Shown here piece by piece: positions 34,557-43,641 of a stretch of 64,000 bases of DNA (positions are counted from its first letter, which is position 1; every line of letters starts with the position of its first letter). Made by a program: the position numbers and the translations under genes. The notes beneath the pieces are model-generated. The model saw only the letters and a program-made list of their open reading frames with translations. It had not been told where the DNA came from and searched no databases. This DNA comes from Zobellia russellii (GTDB taxonomy: Bacteria; Bacteroidota; Bacteroidia; Flavobacteriales; Flavobacteriaceae). The stretch covers positions 930,001-994,000 of the forward strand of contig NZ_JACSOI010000001.1 in assembly GCF_018728565.1 (NCBI RefSeq), written 5' to 3'.

Positions 34557-35531
34557 TTAAAAAACGCCGGCTTTTAAGTTAAGGCCCGTACCTTCTTCAA
34601 AGCCAAAAATTAAGTTCATGTTCTGAACGGCTTGGCCTGAGGCACCTTTGAGCAAATTGTCTATGGCCGAGGTGATAAGCAATGTGTTTTCATGCTTGTG
34701 CAAATGAATATGACACTGATTGGTGTTTACGATCTGTTTTAGATGGATGGGCTCTTCGGCAACTTGCGTGAACTGAGCATCTGCATAAAAATCCTTGTAC
34801 AGGTCAATAGCTTCCTCTAGAGTACCGTCATATTCAGTATACGCAGTGGCAAGAATGCCACGGGTAAAGTTGCCGCGGTTAGGCAGAAAAAATAGTTCAC
34901 CTGAATTCGCTTGCAATGACTTTAGGCTTTCGTTTATTTCGCCTAAATGTTGATGGGTGAAAGGTTTGTACCAGCTCACGTTATTGTTTCTCCAGCTAAA
35001 ATGAGAGGTGGCAGATGGACTTACACCCGCGCCTGTACTACCTGTAACTGCATTGATATGAACGGCCTGCCTTAATTTGTTGGCTTTTGCCAAAGGCAAA
35101 AGACCCAATTGTATGGCGGTAGCAAAACAGCCTGGGTTGGCAATATAGTCAGCCTTTTTTATCTCTTCTTTTTTGAGTTCGGGAAGTCCGTAAACAAATT
35201 TTCTTCCTTCAAAAACAGCATCGGCCTGCAGTCTGAAATCATTACTCAGGTCAATTATTTTGGTGTCTTTTGAAAAATCGTTTTCCTGTAAAAATTTGGA
35301 AGAATTACCATGGCCCAAACATAGGAATACAACCGCTACATTAGGATTGATGGTGCCGGTAAATTCCATATCGGTCGTGCCCAACAAATCGGCATGTGCC
35401 GTGGTAATTTTTTTTCCTGCTCGGGTGGTGCTGTAGACAAAATCTATTTCAGCTTCAGGATGGTGCAAAAGAATTCTAATGAGTTCCCCGCCCGTGTAAC
35501 CAGAACCACCAATAATACCTACTTTAATCAT
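34557..35531 (-). CDS. argC: N-acetyl-gamma-glutamyl-phosphate reductase
   Basis: 324-residue NADPH-dependent dehydrogenase reducing N-acyl-glutamyl phosphate to the semialdehyde. GIIGGSGYTGGELIRIL opens the Rossmann domain, and the active-site Cys lies in IANPGCFATAIQLGLLPL. TGSTGAGVSPS and RGILATAYTEYD follow as in the family. The start overlaps the end of argG by 8 bp, so it is co-translated with argG. The same enzyme would act on acetyl or succinyl intermediates. Confidence 0.95.
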   Translation of the reverse strand: MIKVGIIGGSGYTGGELIRILLHHPEAEIDFVYSTTRAGKKITTAHADLLGTTDMEFTGTINPNVAVVFLCLGHGNSSKFLQENDFSKDTKIIDLSNDFRLQADAVFEGRKFVYGLPELKKEEIKKADYIANPGCFATAIQLGLLPLAKANKLRQAVHINAVTGSTGAGVSPSATSHFSWRNNNVSWYKPFTHQHLGEINESLKSLQANSGELFFLPNRGNFTRGILATAYTEYDGTLEEAIDLYKDFYADAQFTQVAEEPIHLKQIVNTNQCHIHLHKHENTLLITSAIDNLLKGASGQAVQNMNLIFGFEEGTGLNLKAGVF

Positions 35532-36714
35532 TTTTCTGGTTTACGTGGTTATATATTTTTCCTGAATTGGAAAGTATTTTAATAAACCCTTTGGCATCAT
35601 CTGCAGACCACCCTTTGTTTACTTCACCATAGCTTCCAAAAGCATCGGTCATTAAATCATGTTGAGAAGAAATTCCGTTAAGTCTAAACTGGAAAGGATA
35701 TAGGCTGATGAAAACATCACCAGAAACCGTTTTTTGGGTATCGGTCAAGAAAGCTTCTATGTTTCTCATTACCGCATCCAAATAGTTGCCTTCGTGTAAT
35801 AGCATACCATAGAAATTACCTTGTTGCTCCTTTTGGAACTGTTGCCATTTGGTAAGCGTATGTTTTTCCAGTAAATGGTGTGCTTTTATTATGATCAATG
35901 CAGCCGCAGCTTCAAAACCAACCCTACCTTTTGTACCGATAATGGTATCACCTACATGAATATCTCTTCCTATAGCATATTTAGAAGCCATGGCCTCCAG
36001 CTTTTCTATATTGGCAACAGGACCGTCTTTAACACCATCAATAGCTACTAATTCTCCTTTTTCAAAGGTTAGTTTTACATCAGTAGGTTCCTTTTCCTGC
36101 AATTGGCTTGGGTATGCGCTATCCGGTAAAGCTCTTTGTGATGTTAATGTTTCTTCACCACCCACGGAAGTACCCCAAAGGCCTCTGTTTATAGAATATT
36201 TGGCCTTTTCCCAAGGATAATCTACACCATTCTGTTTTAGGTATTCAATTTCGGCCTCCCTGGCTAATTTGTTATCCCTAATTGGAGTGATTATTTGAAT
36301 TTCAGGGGCAACGATTTGGAAAATCATATCAAACCTAACTTGGTCATTACCTGCCCCGGTGCTACCGTGGGCAATATAATTGGCTCCTATTTTTTTAGCG
36401 TAGTTTACGATTTCTATTGCCTGTACAATTCGTTCCGCACTTACAGAAAGAGGGTAGGTGTTATTTTTTAGTACATTTCCAAAGATGAGGTACTTAACTA
36501 CTTTGTCATAAAATGTCTGAACGGCATCAATAGAGGTATAGGAACTGGCCCCCAATTGTAGTGCTTTTTCTTCTATGGAAGCAATCTCCTCTTTAGAGAA
36601 ACCACCTGTATTTACACTTACTGCATGTACGTCAAAACCTTTGTCTTTTGATAGGTATTTAGCGCAGTAGGAAGTGTCTAATCCGCCGCTGTATGCTAAA
36701 ACTAATTTTTTCAT
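35524..36714 (-). CDS. argG: Argininosuccinate synthase
   Basis: 396-residue ATP-dependent ligase joining citrulline and aspartate. The N-terminal PP-loop LAYSGGLDTSYCAKYL and the segments AHGSTGAGNDQVRFD and ENRxLWG-like YSINRGLWGTSVGGEE are diagnostic. It is the second gene of the cluster, 53 bp after the GNAT gene, and overlaps argC by 8 bp. Nothing odd is seen in length or motifs. Confidence 0.95.
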   Translation of the reverse strand: MKKLVLAYSGGLDTSYCAKYLSKDKGFDVHAVSVNTGGFSKEEIASIEEKALQLGASSYTSIDAVQTFYDKVVKYLIFGNVLKNNTYPLSVSAERIVQAIEIVNYAKKIGANYIAHGSTGAGNDQVRFDMIFQIVAPEIQIITPIRDNKLAREAEIEYLKQNGVDYPWEKAKYSINRGLWGTSVGGEETLTSQRALPDSAYPSQLQEKEPTDVKLTFEKGELVAIDGVKDGPVANIEKLEAMASKYAIGRDIHVGDTIIGTKGRVGFEAAAALIIIKAHHLLEKHTLTKWQQFQKEQQGNFYGMLLHEGNYLDAVMRNIEAFLTDTQKTVSGDVFISLYPFQFRLNGISSQHDLMTDAFGSYGEVNKGWSADDAKGFIKILSNSGKIYNHVNQKND

Positions 36715-36767
36715 TTTAAAACTGTATTGTCTTGGCCATAATCAGATGATCCATTGGCCTGTTATGG

Positions 36768-37391
36768 TTATTCGTTTGTTTTCTTTTTTAGGAAAAGCGA
36801 TTCTTTAATGCTTTTAAGTCTTTGGAAGGCTTTGCTGTTTACTTGTTCTTTTTCCACCTTTTTTTCTTTGACGGTCGCATCATACAGCATACCTGTGCAA
36901 AGGCACATTTTACGTTCTGTGCGGGTAAGAATATCAAAGTTCTTGCAGGTTTGGCAGCCTTTCCAAAATTCGGGGTCGTCCGTTAGTTCAGAAAATGTAA
37001 CCGGTTTGTAACCAAGTTCGTAATTCATTTTCATTACGGCCAAGCCCGTGGTAATACCAAATATTTTGGCATCCGGAAATTTCTCTCTCGAAAGCTCGAA
37101 AATTCTTTTTTTTATTTTTTTGGCCAATCCTTGATTTCTATAATCAGGATGAACAATTAGGCCTGAGTTGGCCACGAATTTTTCGTGTCCCCAAACTTCT
37201 ATATAACAGAAGCCAGCAAACTTGTCTCCGTCTAGGGCAATAACGGCATTGCCGTTTTCCAAACGTTTCTGAATGTATTCCGGTGTACGCTTGGCTATGC
37301 CTGTGCCTCTTACCTTAGCAGATTCCGTAATGGTATCGCTAATGATCTGGGCGTATTTAACATGTGACTTGTTAGCAATAATTAGTTTCAT
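36768..37391 (-). CDS. GNAT family N-acetyltransferase with C-terminal Cys cluster (candidate N-acylglutamate synthase)
   Basis: 207-residue acyltransferase. The GNAT fold with acyl-CoA loop RNQGLAKKIKKRI (86-98) is followed by an unusual tail with Cys146, Cys149, Cys163 and Cys165 (CQTC...CLC), spaced as for a metal or Fe-S site. It is the first gene of the arginine cluster, and no classical argA or argJ is present in the window, so it is the best candidate for making N-acetyl- (or succinyl-) glutamate. That role is inference from position. The ATG at 37391 fits the first beta strand (MKLIIAN); a TTG 6 bp upstream is also in frame. A leader with hairpins precedes it. Confidence 0.8.
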   Translation of the reverse strand: MKLIIANKSHVKYAQIISDTITESAKVRGTGIAKRTPEYIQKRLENGNAVIALDGDKFAGFCYIEVWGHEKFVANSGLIVHPDYRNQGLAKKIKKRIFELSREKFPDAKIFGITTGLAVMKMNYELGYKPVTFSELTDDPEFWKGCQTCKNFDILTRTERKMCLCTGMLYDATVKEKKVEKEQVNSKAFQRLKSIKESLFLKKKTNE

Positions 37392-37566
37392 TGCCAAAAG
37401 GATTTAAACTGTAAAAAAAAATGAATTGTTGGTCGTTGTGCGGAAATGGACTCACCTATTTCCATGAAATATGAAACACCCTTACGGGCGACGGCGACGA
37501 GAAAACGGGCGAACTGGAGCAAGGTTGCTCAAAGTTTTAGATATGTGTCTTTGTCCTTTCATGGAA
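37388..37566 (-). promoter_or_regulatory. Structured leader of the arginine/proline cluster
   Basis: About 170 nt between a promoter box and the first cluster gene, locally GC-rich in an AT-rich genome. It contains GAGCAA/TTGCTC (37517-37530), and two mutually exclusive hairpins sharing 37458-37462: TATTTC (37457-37462) with GAAATA (37466-37471), or ATTTCC (37458-37463) with GGAAAT (37442-37447). Reading leftward, a 25-codon frame starts at ATG 37465 (open back to a TTG at 37522), and its TGA overlaps the GNAT ATG (ATGA). This resembles an attenuator or leader peptide, but there is no proof, and the peptide holds only one Arg from the ATG. Confidence 0.4.
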
Positions 37567-37569
37567 GGT

Positions 37570-37577
37570 CAAATGTA
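37570..37577 (-). promoter_or_regulatory. Flavobacterial -7 promoter box of the arginine/proline cluster
   Basis: On the minus strand TACATTTG fits TAnnTTTG exactly. It is the only such box I find in the 218 bp upstream of the GNAT gene. No TTG at the usual -33 distance was found, which weakens the call. Confidence 0.4.
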
Positions 37578-37609
37578 CAAGATTATGCCGAAAGTATAAA
37601 GGTGTGAGG

Positions 37610-38971
37610 TTAATTTTTGCGAAAAATAACAAATTGTTGTTTTGAGTTAAAAATTTCGTAAATCAAAAATGCATATACGGAAATATACTCAACGGCAATT
37701 AAACCAAGGTTTTCTTTAAAATCTACCTTTGAGTAGGCGTAATAGCTTAGAATTACCGTTGCGGACCAAAGTACGGCATATTTATAACGGGTGAAAACCC
37801 CAAGAACTACCAAGAAAATAATGTACCAAGGATGTACCGTGGCAGACATAAAATAGTACAGGGTAAGTACGGCCAACATTGAAGTTATAAGTACCGATAC
37901 TTGTTGGTTGTTCCTAAAGAAAGTAAAGGACAATACGGATAGAATAGTAATTACCGGAGTTATTTTACCGTATGTTTTTATAAGCTCCCAAGGTTTTCCG
38001 TCAAATTGAACGGCAATGTATTTTATGGCATTGTATAAACCCGCGTTGAATTCAAAATTAGAAAACCATAGACCTACGGTTTTAGAGTAGTTGGCTATAA
38101 ATTCTGAGGCGTAAAAGGGAGTAAACAAGAAAAGGCACGTAACACCAATTATGGCGTAGAAACTTATACTCTTTTTAAACCCTAGATGTTTTAAGAATAG
38201 GGGAAGGAATAATAGCGGCACCAACTTTACGCAGATGGACATGGCATAAGGAATGGCCGCTAAGGCCCATTTTTTAATAGATAACAAATACAGGGCCCAT
38301 ACGAAGAAGAAAAGCATGACCCCTTCAAAATGAAGATTTCCCGTAAGTTCAATAATTACTAAAGGATTAAGAAAATACCAAAAAATAAGGTGAGGAGAGC
38401 GGTTAAGATGTTTTAGCAATTTTCTTCCAAAGTAGAAAATACCAATATCCGATAAGATAATCATGGTCTTAAGAACCAGCACGGAACCCATGATACTTTT
38501 GCCGCCCAAAATGGAAGCAATGGCAAATAATAATTGGTTTAGCGGTGGGTAATTGCTATAGTGTTTTGCGCTTAAACTACCCATGCTGTCATAAAGAGTT
38601 TGGGCATTGGGTATTACCAAATCACTTTGGGTAATTAATTCATTGGGAACTTTTAAGTAGGGGTTAATAAAATTGCCCACCAAGTGACCGTCCCATATAA
38701 ACCGATAGTAGTCTTGAGAGAGATTAGGTTCCGTTGTTAAGAAAATCAACCGAAAAAGAATACCAACTACAAGAAGGAATTTAAAGTTCCACTTTTCAAA
38801 CTGTATGAGTTTATAACAGATAAAAAAGGAAGCGGCAAAAAGTGTAAACAGTCTAATAAAGTCCGTTCGCACTAACTGAAAAGCGAAGGTATAATATAGA
38901 ATGGTACTCAAAAGAGCCAATACTATGGGCACCTTGTGTAATTTCCAGTATGTGGTAAGTCGGTTAGACAT
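37610..38971 (-). CDS. Membrane glycosyltransferase, GT-C (DUF2029/mannosyltransferase-like)
   Basis: 453-residue polytopic membrane protein with about ten or more hydrophobic segments. After the first segments comes the loop NLSQDYYRFIWDGHLV with an acidic pair of the kind GT-C enzymes use to hold a polyprenyl-phosphate sugar. Later loops carry LNPLVIIELTGNLHFEG and TVHPWYIIF, recurrent in DUF2029/alpha-mannosyltransferase-like families. It would transfer a lipid-linked sugar on the outer face of the inner membrane. It follows two GT2 genes in the same direction (79 bp gap) and is probably the last gene of that operon. The donor and acceptor are unknown. Confidence 0.72.
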   Translation of the reverse strand: MSNRLTTYWKLHKVPIVLALLSTILYYTFAFQLVRTDFIRLFTLFAASFFICYKLIQFEKWNFKFLLVVGILFRLIFLTTEPNLSQDYYRFIWDGHLVGNFINPYLKVPNELITQSDLVIPNAQTLYDSMGSLSAKHYSNYPPLNQLLFAIASILGGKSIMGSVLVLKTMIILSDIGIFYFGRKLLKHLNRSPHLIFWYFLNPLVIIELTGNLHFEGVMLFFFVWALYLLSIKKWALAAIPYAMSICVKLVPLLFLPLFLKHLGFKKSISFYAIIGVTCLFLFTPFYASEFIANYSKTVGLWFSNFEFNAGLYNAIKYIAVQFDGKPWELIKTYGKITPVITILSVLSFTFFRNNQQVSVLITSMLAVLTLYYFMSATVHPWYIIFLVVLGVFTRYKYAVLWSATVILSYYAYSKVDFKENLGLIAVEYISVYAFLIYEIFNSKQQFVIFRKN

Positions 38972-39050
38972 TTAACGGTTTGTTCCTATCATCGAAAAAA
39001 TAAGAAAATTAAATGACATGTGGTCTTTTTGCAAGAATAGATTCTTCGCG

Positions 39051-40535
39051 TTATGCACGTGAAGTTAAAGACTTGGTGAAAACAAATCCAAAACCTATAA
39101 AAAGCATAAAATGAAAAGGGAAAAGTCCAAAATCGTTTAAGGGAATGGCGCTATACATTCCAAAAAGGAAATACACCATTAGAACAGCTTCAAGAATCAT
39201 GTTTGGAGATAATTTCTTGGTAAGGTACTTATTGCCTTTCCAAGAATCCGTAAGATTATTCAAGTTGAATTTTGGGGTACGTACAAATTCGCTTCTTTTT
39301 CCCATATGCCCTTCAAGAACAGCAATTGAATTGTGTAAGGAGAAGCCTAATGCCACAGAAAAGAAAGTAAAGAACAATTTTATATAATCTACAAAATTGT
39401 CAAAACTGCTTCCTTGGATACTCTTATAAGTAAACCAATAACAAACAAAAAGAATAATAGTACTCAGTACAAAGAAACTCAATAGGGTAAAAACAATATC
39501 AAGCTGCGGGTACATGGCTTTTATGTACATGGCCGGTATACTCAGTAACGAAACCAAGAAAACACAAAGAAACATAGAACTGTTCAGTAAATGCATTACC
39601 CCATGAAATTTGGTCTTGAACGAAATGTTCTTGGCCGTAACTACGTTAAAAACCGTTTTTCTAAAGTTTTCTGCACCCCCTTTGTTCCATCTAAATTGTT
39701 GTGAACGAGCGGCGCTGATAACTACAGGAAGTTCGGCTGGTGTCTCAACATCTTCAAGATATTTGAATTTCCAGTTCTTTAATTGGGCACGGTAGCTAAG
39801 GTCAAGGTCTTCGGTAAGCGTATCTCCTTCCCAGTTTCCTGCGTCTATAATGCATTCTTTACGCCATATTCCGGCAGTACCGTTAAAGTTTATAAAGTGT
39901 CCTTTTGCGTTTCGGCCTACCTGTTCCAATGTAAAGTGGGCATCCAAGGCAAAGGCCTGTATACGGGTTAGGGTAGAGTACTCACGGTTAATGTGGCCCC
40001 AACGTGTCTGTACCACGCCAATTTCCGGGTCTTTAAAGTAAATAACTGTCTTTTTTAACCAATCGCCGGATGGCATAAAATCTGCATCAAAAATGGCAAT
40101 AAACTCACCTTTTGCAATTTCCAGTCCTTCTTTTAATGCTCCCGCTTTAAAACCCTGGCGATTTTCGCGGCGTATATGTTGAATGTCAAGACCTGTTTCC
40201 TGCAAGGCCCTTACCCGTTCTGCGGTATCGTTTACAGAATCGTCCGTAGAATCATCAAGCACCTGAATTTCAAGTTTACTTTTAGGGTATTCTATTTTTG
40301 CAATGTTCTCTAGCAACCGTTCCATAACGTACTCCTCGTTATAGACAGGTAGCTGTATAGTAACATAGGGAATCTCCTTTGGGTCAAGAAGATTGAATTT
40401 TGGGGCAATTTGGTTGCGCCTTTTGTACCCTAGGTAATTTACCAAGAGGTTAAGTTGCGCCAAGCTGTAGAAGAATATCAATAGCAGAGCTACACTATAG
40501 ATTGCGATAATAATGTAAGCAATAAGTAAACCCAT
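39051..40535 (-). CDS. Cellulose-synthase-like family 2 glycosyltransferase
   Basis: 494-residue processive-type GT2 enzyme. An N-terminal membrane helix, then a cytoplasmic GT-A domain with VYNE, DDS (94-96), DAD (150-152), TEDLD (241-245) and QQFRW (279-283), followed by several C-terminal membrane helices. This D, DxD, TED, QxxRW set is that of cellulose/hyaluronan/glucomannan synthases. It may polymerise a beta-glycan or add glucose to a lipid carrier; no PilZ domain or BcsB-like partner is seen. It starts 1 bp after the stop of another GT2 gene, so the two are translated together. Confidence 0.85.
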   Translation of the reverse strand: MGLLIAYIIIAIYSVALLLIFFYSLAQLNLLVNYLGYKRRNQIAPKFNLLDPKEIPYVTIQLPVYNEEYVMERLLENIAKIEYPKSKLEIQVLDDSTDDSVNDTAERVRALQETGLDIQHIRRENRQGFKAGALKEGLEIAKGEFIAIFDADFMPSGDWLKKTVIYFKDPEIGVVQTRWGHINREYSTLTRIQAFALDAHFTLEQVGRNAKGHFINFNGTAGIWRKECIIDAGNWEGDTLTEDLDLSYRAQLKNWKFKYLEDVETPAELPVVISAARSQQFRWNKGGAENFRKTVFNVVTAKNISFKTKFHGVMHLLNSSMFLCVFLVSLLSIPAMYIKAMYPQLDIVFTLLSFFVLSTIILFVCYWFTYKSIQGSSFDNFVDYIKLFFTFFSVALGFSLHNSIAVLEGHMGKRSEFVRTPKFNLNNLTDSWKGNKYLTKKLSPNMILEAVLMVYFLFGMYSAIPLNDFGLFPFHFMLFIGFGFVFTKSLTSRA

Positions 40536-40536
40536 A

Positions 40537-41232
40537 TTATTTTATGCTGTATTTAAAAATCCAACCTAATATTTTTATGCCCGCAAATATACTACCTTTT
40601 ACGGTACCGGAAACTTTTGACACGCCAATTCTTTTTTTGTAACGTACTGGTATTTCGGTATATGCCAACTTTTTCTTTAAAGCCTTTAATTGCATCTCTA
40701 CCGTCCACCCGTAAGTTTTGTCTTCCATGTTGAGCGCTAATAACTTATCATAAGCTATAGCCCTAAACGGACCTAGGTCTGTAAATGTTGCGCCAAAGAA
40801 CAATTTCATTAAAAAAGTGGCCAGCCAGTTACCAAAAATTTGCTGTGGAGTCATGCTGCCTTCTTCTCTTAGTCGTTTTACGCGTGCACCAATTACAAAA
40901 TCTACATCTTTATTCAGAATTGGAGTTACAAGCTTATCAAGTTCTTCTGGATAGTCTGAATAATCTCCGTCAACAAATACGATAATATCAGGTGCTTTGG
41001 ATTGTTTGGCAACATAGTCCATACCCTTCAAACAAGCATAGCCATACCCCATTTGGTTCTCGGTCAATACAGTAGCTCCCGCATTAGTTGCATTTTCTGC
41101 TGTTTTATCTGTGGAATTATTGTTTACGACAATTATTTCAGATACCGATTTTGGGATGTCACCAATCACCGAAGCTATAGAATCTGCTTCGTTATATGCA
41201 GGAATAATGACTTTAATGTCTGGTTGTGGCAT
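40537..41232 (-). CDS. Family 2 glycosyltransferase (polyprenyl-phosphate sugar transferase type)
   Basis: 231-residue GT2 enzyme with VIIPAYNEADSI, VVNNNSTDKT and the DxD-like VFVDGDYSDYP, then a C-terminal SKVSGTVKGS segment typical of dolichyl/undecaprenyl-phosphate sugar synthases. There is no clear multi-span membrane domain, only a hydrophobic C-terminal stretch (FAGIKILGWIFKY). It could charge the lipid carrier used by the GT-C enzyme encoded two genes downstream. It lies 9 bp after the GH78-like gene. The sugar is unknown. Confidence 0.8.
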   Translation of the reverse strand: MPQPDIKVIIPAYNEADSIASVIGDIPKSVSEIIVVNNNSTDKTAENATNAGATVLTENQMGYGYACLKGMDYVAKQSKAPDIIVFVDGDYSDYPEELDKLVTPILNKDVDFVIGARVKRLREEGSMTPQQIFGNWLATFLMKLFFGATFTDLGPFRAIAYDKLLALNMEDKTYGWTVEMQLKALKKKLAYTEIPVRYKKRIGVSKVSGTVKGSIFAGIKILGWIFKYSIK

Positions 41233-41241
41233 TGACGAAGC

Positions 41242-43641
41242 TTATTTTAGAGTGTACTTGTTCGTTCCCTGTTTTAGTGGAATATATTTGTCGTTCCAAA
41301 CTAATTCACCTTTCATGCCCTTTGGAATAGTTATTTCCGCCAAAAGTTTGGATTTAGATTTTTTCAGGTTGAAAGTAATGTTGCCCCTAGAGGTAGGAAG
41401 CAAACCGTCTATGGTTTCAAGGGCGCCAAAAACCGGAGCGATCCTTACTTCTTCAAAGTTATTTTTTAAGGATTTTATTCCTGCTAAATAATTGAAATAG
41501 AAGTAGGCAGGGGAAGCGCTCCACGGATGTACTTCTGATCGTGTTGGTTTTTTTTCGCTTTCAAAACGTTCTAAGGTAGTAGTCATATGATCGTTGACCA
41601 TAGTTTCCCATGGTTTCTGTGCCAAGTGGAACAATTCCGGAGCACCAACCTTTTGTATAGCCTGAAATAAATAGAAACGGTAATAATATGTGGCTTGTAG
41701 TAACTCTTTGTTGTTCAAAATTTTTTCCAGTAGTTCTCTCTGTTCACGGGCTGGTACGGCATCCGTAAGAATAGCCATGATATTCGTATGTTGATCGTAA
41801 ACAGTCTTATCAGGGCGTTCGGCAAAAAGGTTTTTTTGGTTATCGTAACAAAGGTCGTAAACGGATTTTTTTATTTCTTCTGCTCTGTTTTGATATTTTT
41901 CTGCAAAATCATTTTTACCAATGGCTCTAAACAATTTAGCGGCGTTTTGTAGCGCGTGTACATAATGAAGGGTTACCACGGCGGAGTTTTCTCCATCATT
42001 TTTTGTAGCAGTTCCTTTGCCGTCATTTGGTCCTGAATACCAATCTATGAAATAACGATACTTGGTTTTGTTTACCAGATTTAGTCCGTTCATATTTTTT
42101 TCGAAACCTGCTAGCGTATTCATCATACCAGCCTCGTATTTTTCAATAAAAGCGGAGTCATTAGTTAGGTTGTAATAATCTGCAACCATATCTACCCAAA
42201 CCAAGGAATAGGTGGGATAAATAAATGTAGACCTTAATGGATAGGCGCCCAAAATGTTACCTTCAGAATCCCGTGATTGATGAAATTGTTCAATAGCATT
42301 CCTAGTGTGTGATAGGTTACCACTCATAGCCTGCCAAAGTAACGCATGAATTTTAGTGTCCCCTACATACTGCATGGTCTCGTAATACGCATCACTTAGG
42401 AAATAATCCTGTGTACAGATATCTACCGTTCTTTTACAGATGTCAAAAATGGCATTGTACATTTCATTGTCTGAATGAAAACGTGCGTTGGAAGCTATAT
42501 TGGTTCGTGAACGATAATTTATAAAACTATTTAATACCAGTTCCTGATCCTTTGTTTCAATTTCAAATTCAACAAAGCGGAAGGTTCGCATCCAATTTGG
42601 AATAAACTTTTGTGCATTTTTACCGCTGGAAACAATACTGTCATAATAGCCTAGCAGCTTTTTGTTTTTTATGTTGTTCCGGTCGCCTTTTTCATTTTCT
42701 TCACCAAAAAGGTTTTCGGCATATTTTATTTTGATACGTGCATCTTTTCCTTTGCTAAAAACAAGTTCAGGAAACCCGTTCGTGACATATTTTTGGTCAA
42801 TGAGGAAAGTTGTCTTGTGTTGTGGTGAGATTTTCAGTTCTCCGGAAACGGGGAATTTTGAGGAGGCCTTTTCCGTACTTCTCACAGTATTTCCGATAGC
42901 TTCTTTTTCCCAAGTTAGTAAGGGTAGATTGCGAGGCTCCAATAAATAGGCAATAGAACCGCCCATGCTACTGGCATTTTCAAAAAACTCCACCTTTTGC
43001 CAATCAGAGTCATTGTAATCTATTGTGTCCCAGTTGGTAGGGTGTTTGTTCATGTCAATAATATCAGTAGGGTTGTTGGCATAAAACCCGCCAACAATAG
43101 CCTTTTCCCCATTGCCGCGCCATATTACTTCATTTGCTTTGTAAGAAGGGGCTATGGAACATACCCAATCATCATTATACCCCGTTGTGCTAATGATTTT
43201 TGCCCCGTTGGACACTCCGTTTACCACTAAACTTGTGAAAATGGATTGCATGCCCAAAAACCTTCTTTTTCCAAAATTAATAACCTTAACGGCTATAACA
43301 TTTTTACCCCTATGCAAATAGTTTTTTAGGTTGAGCGTCTCATATTTATAATGCTGGATATCGCTTAATTGTGGGCCGTGAGTTACAAATTCTCCATTTA
43401 CATATAGAAAGTAATGGTTATCTGCTGAGATGTTAATGATAAAATCTTCTTCTAAATCGGCAACCTTAAATGTGTTGCGAAACAATACAGCGGCGTCTTC
43501 ACCTCCTTTAATATCTGGGTGGCTTACCCAACTAGCCGTAATATGTTCATTTCCATAAAGGACTTCTGGGTAGTTTATTTCTGTTTGAGACTGAACCGAA
43601 ATGGTAATTAGAAGCAAGAGGAACAGATAGCAACGTGTCAT
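41242..43641 (-). CDS. Secreted GH78-like alpha-L-rhamnosidase family protein
   Basis: 799 residues with a signal peptide (1-about 18). N-terminal beta domains carry a carbohydrate-binding-like region (FLYVNGEFVTHGP, 78-90). The (alpha/alpha)6 barrel has SDAYYETMQYVGDT (416-429), which corresponds to the acidic active-site segment of GH78: Asp417, probable general acid Glu421 and Asp428. HPWSASPAYFYFNYLAGI near the C-terminus matches the distal part of the site. No T9SS C-terminal domain is seen, so it is probably periplasmic. It sits between a YwqK-like lipid/periplasmic protein and two glycosyltransferases, suggesting trimming of a home-made polysaccharide rather than catabolism. Confidence 0.82.
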   Translation of the reverse strand: MTRCYLFLLLLITISVQSQTEINYPEVLYGNEHITASWVSHPDIKGGEDAAVLFRNTFKVADLEEDFIINISADNHYFLYVNGEFVTHGPQLSDIQHYKYETLNLKNYLHRGKNVIAVKVINFGKRRFLGMQSIFTSLVVNGVSNGAKIISTTGYNDDWVCSIAPSYKANEVIWRGNGEKAIVGGFYANNPTDIIDMNKHPTNWDTIDYNDSDWQKVEFFENASSMGGSIAYLLEPRNLPLLTWEKEAIGNTVRSTEKASSKFPVSGELKISPQHKTTFLIDQKYVTNGFPELVFSKGKDARIKIKYAENLFGEENEKGDRNNIKNKKLLGYYDSIVSSGKNAQKFIPNWMRTFRFVEFEIETKDQELVLNSFINYRSRTNIASNARFHSDNEMYNAIFDICKRTVDICTQDYFLSDAYYETMQYVGDTKIHALLWQAMSGNLSHTRNAIEQFHQSRDSEGNILGAYPLRSTFIYPTYSLVWVDMVADYYNLTNDSAFIEKYEAGMMNTLAGFEKNMNGLNLVNKTKYRYFIDWYSGPNDGKGTATKNDGENSAVVTLHYVHALQNAAKLFRAIGKNDFAEKYQNRAEEIKKSVYDLCYDNQKNLFAERPDKTVYDQHTNIMAILTDAVPAREQRELLEKILNNKELLQATYYYRFYLFQAIQKVGAPELFHLAQKPWETMVNDHMTTTLERFESEKKPTRSEVHPWSASPAYFYFNYLAGIKSLKNNFEEVRIAPVFGALETIDGLLPTSRGNITFNLKKSKSKLLAEITIPKGMKGELVWNDKYIPLKQGTNKYTLK

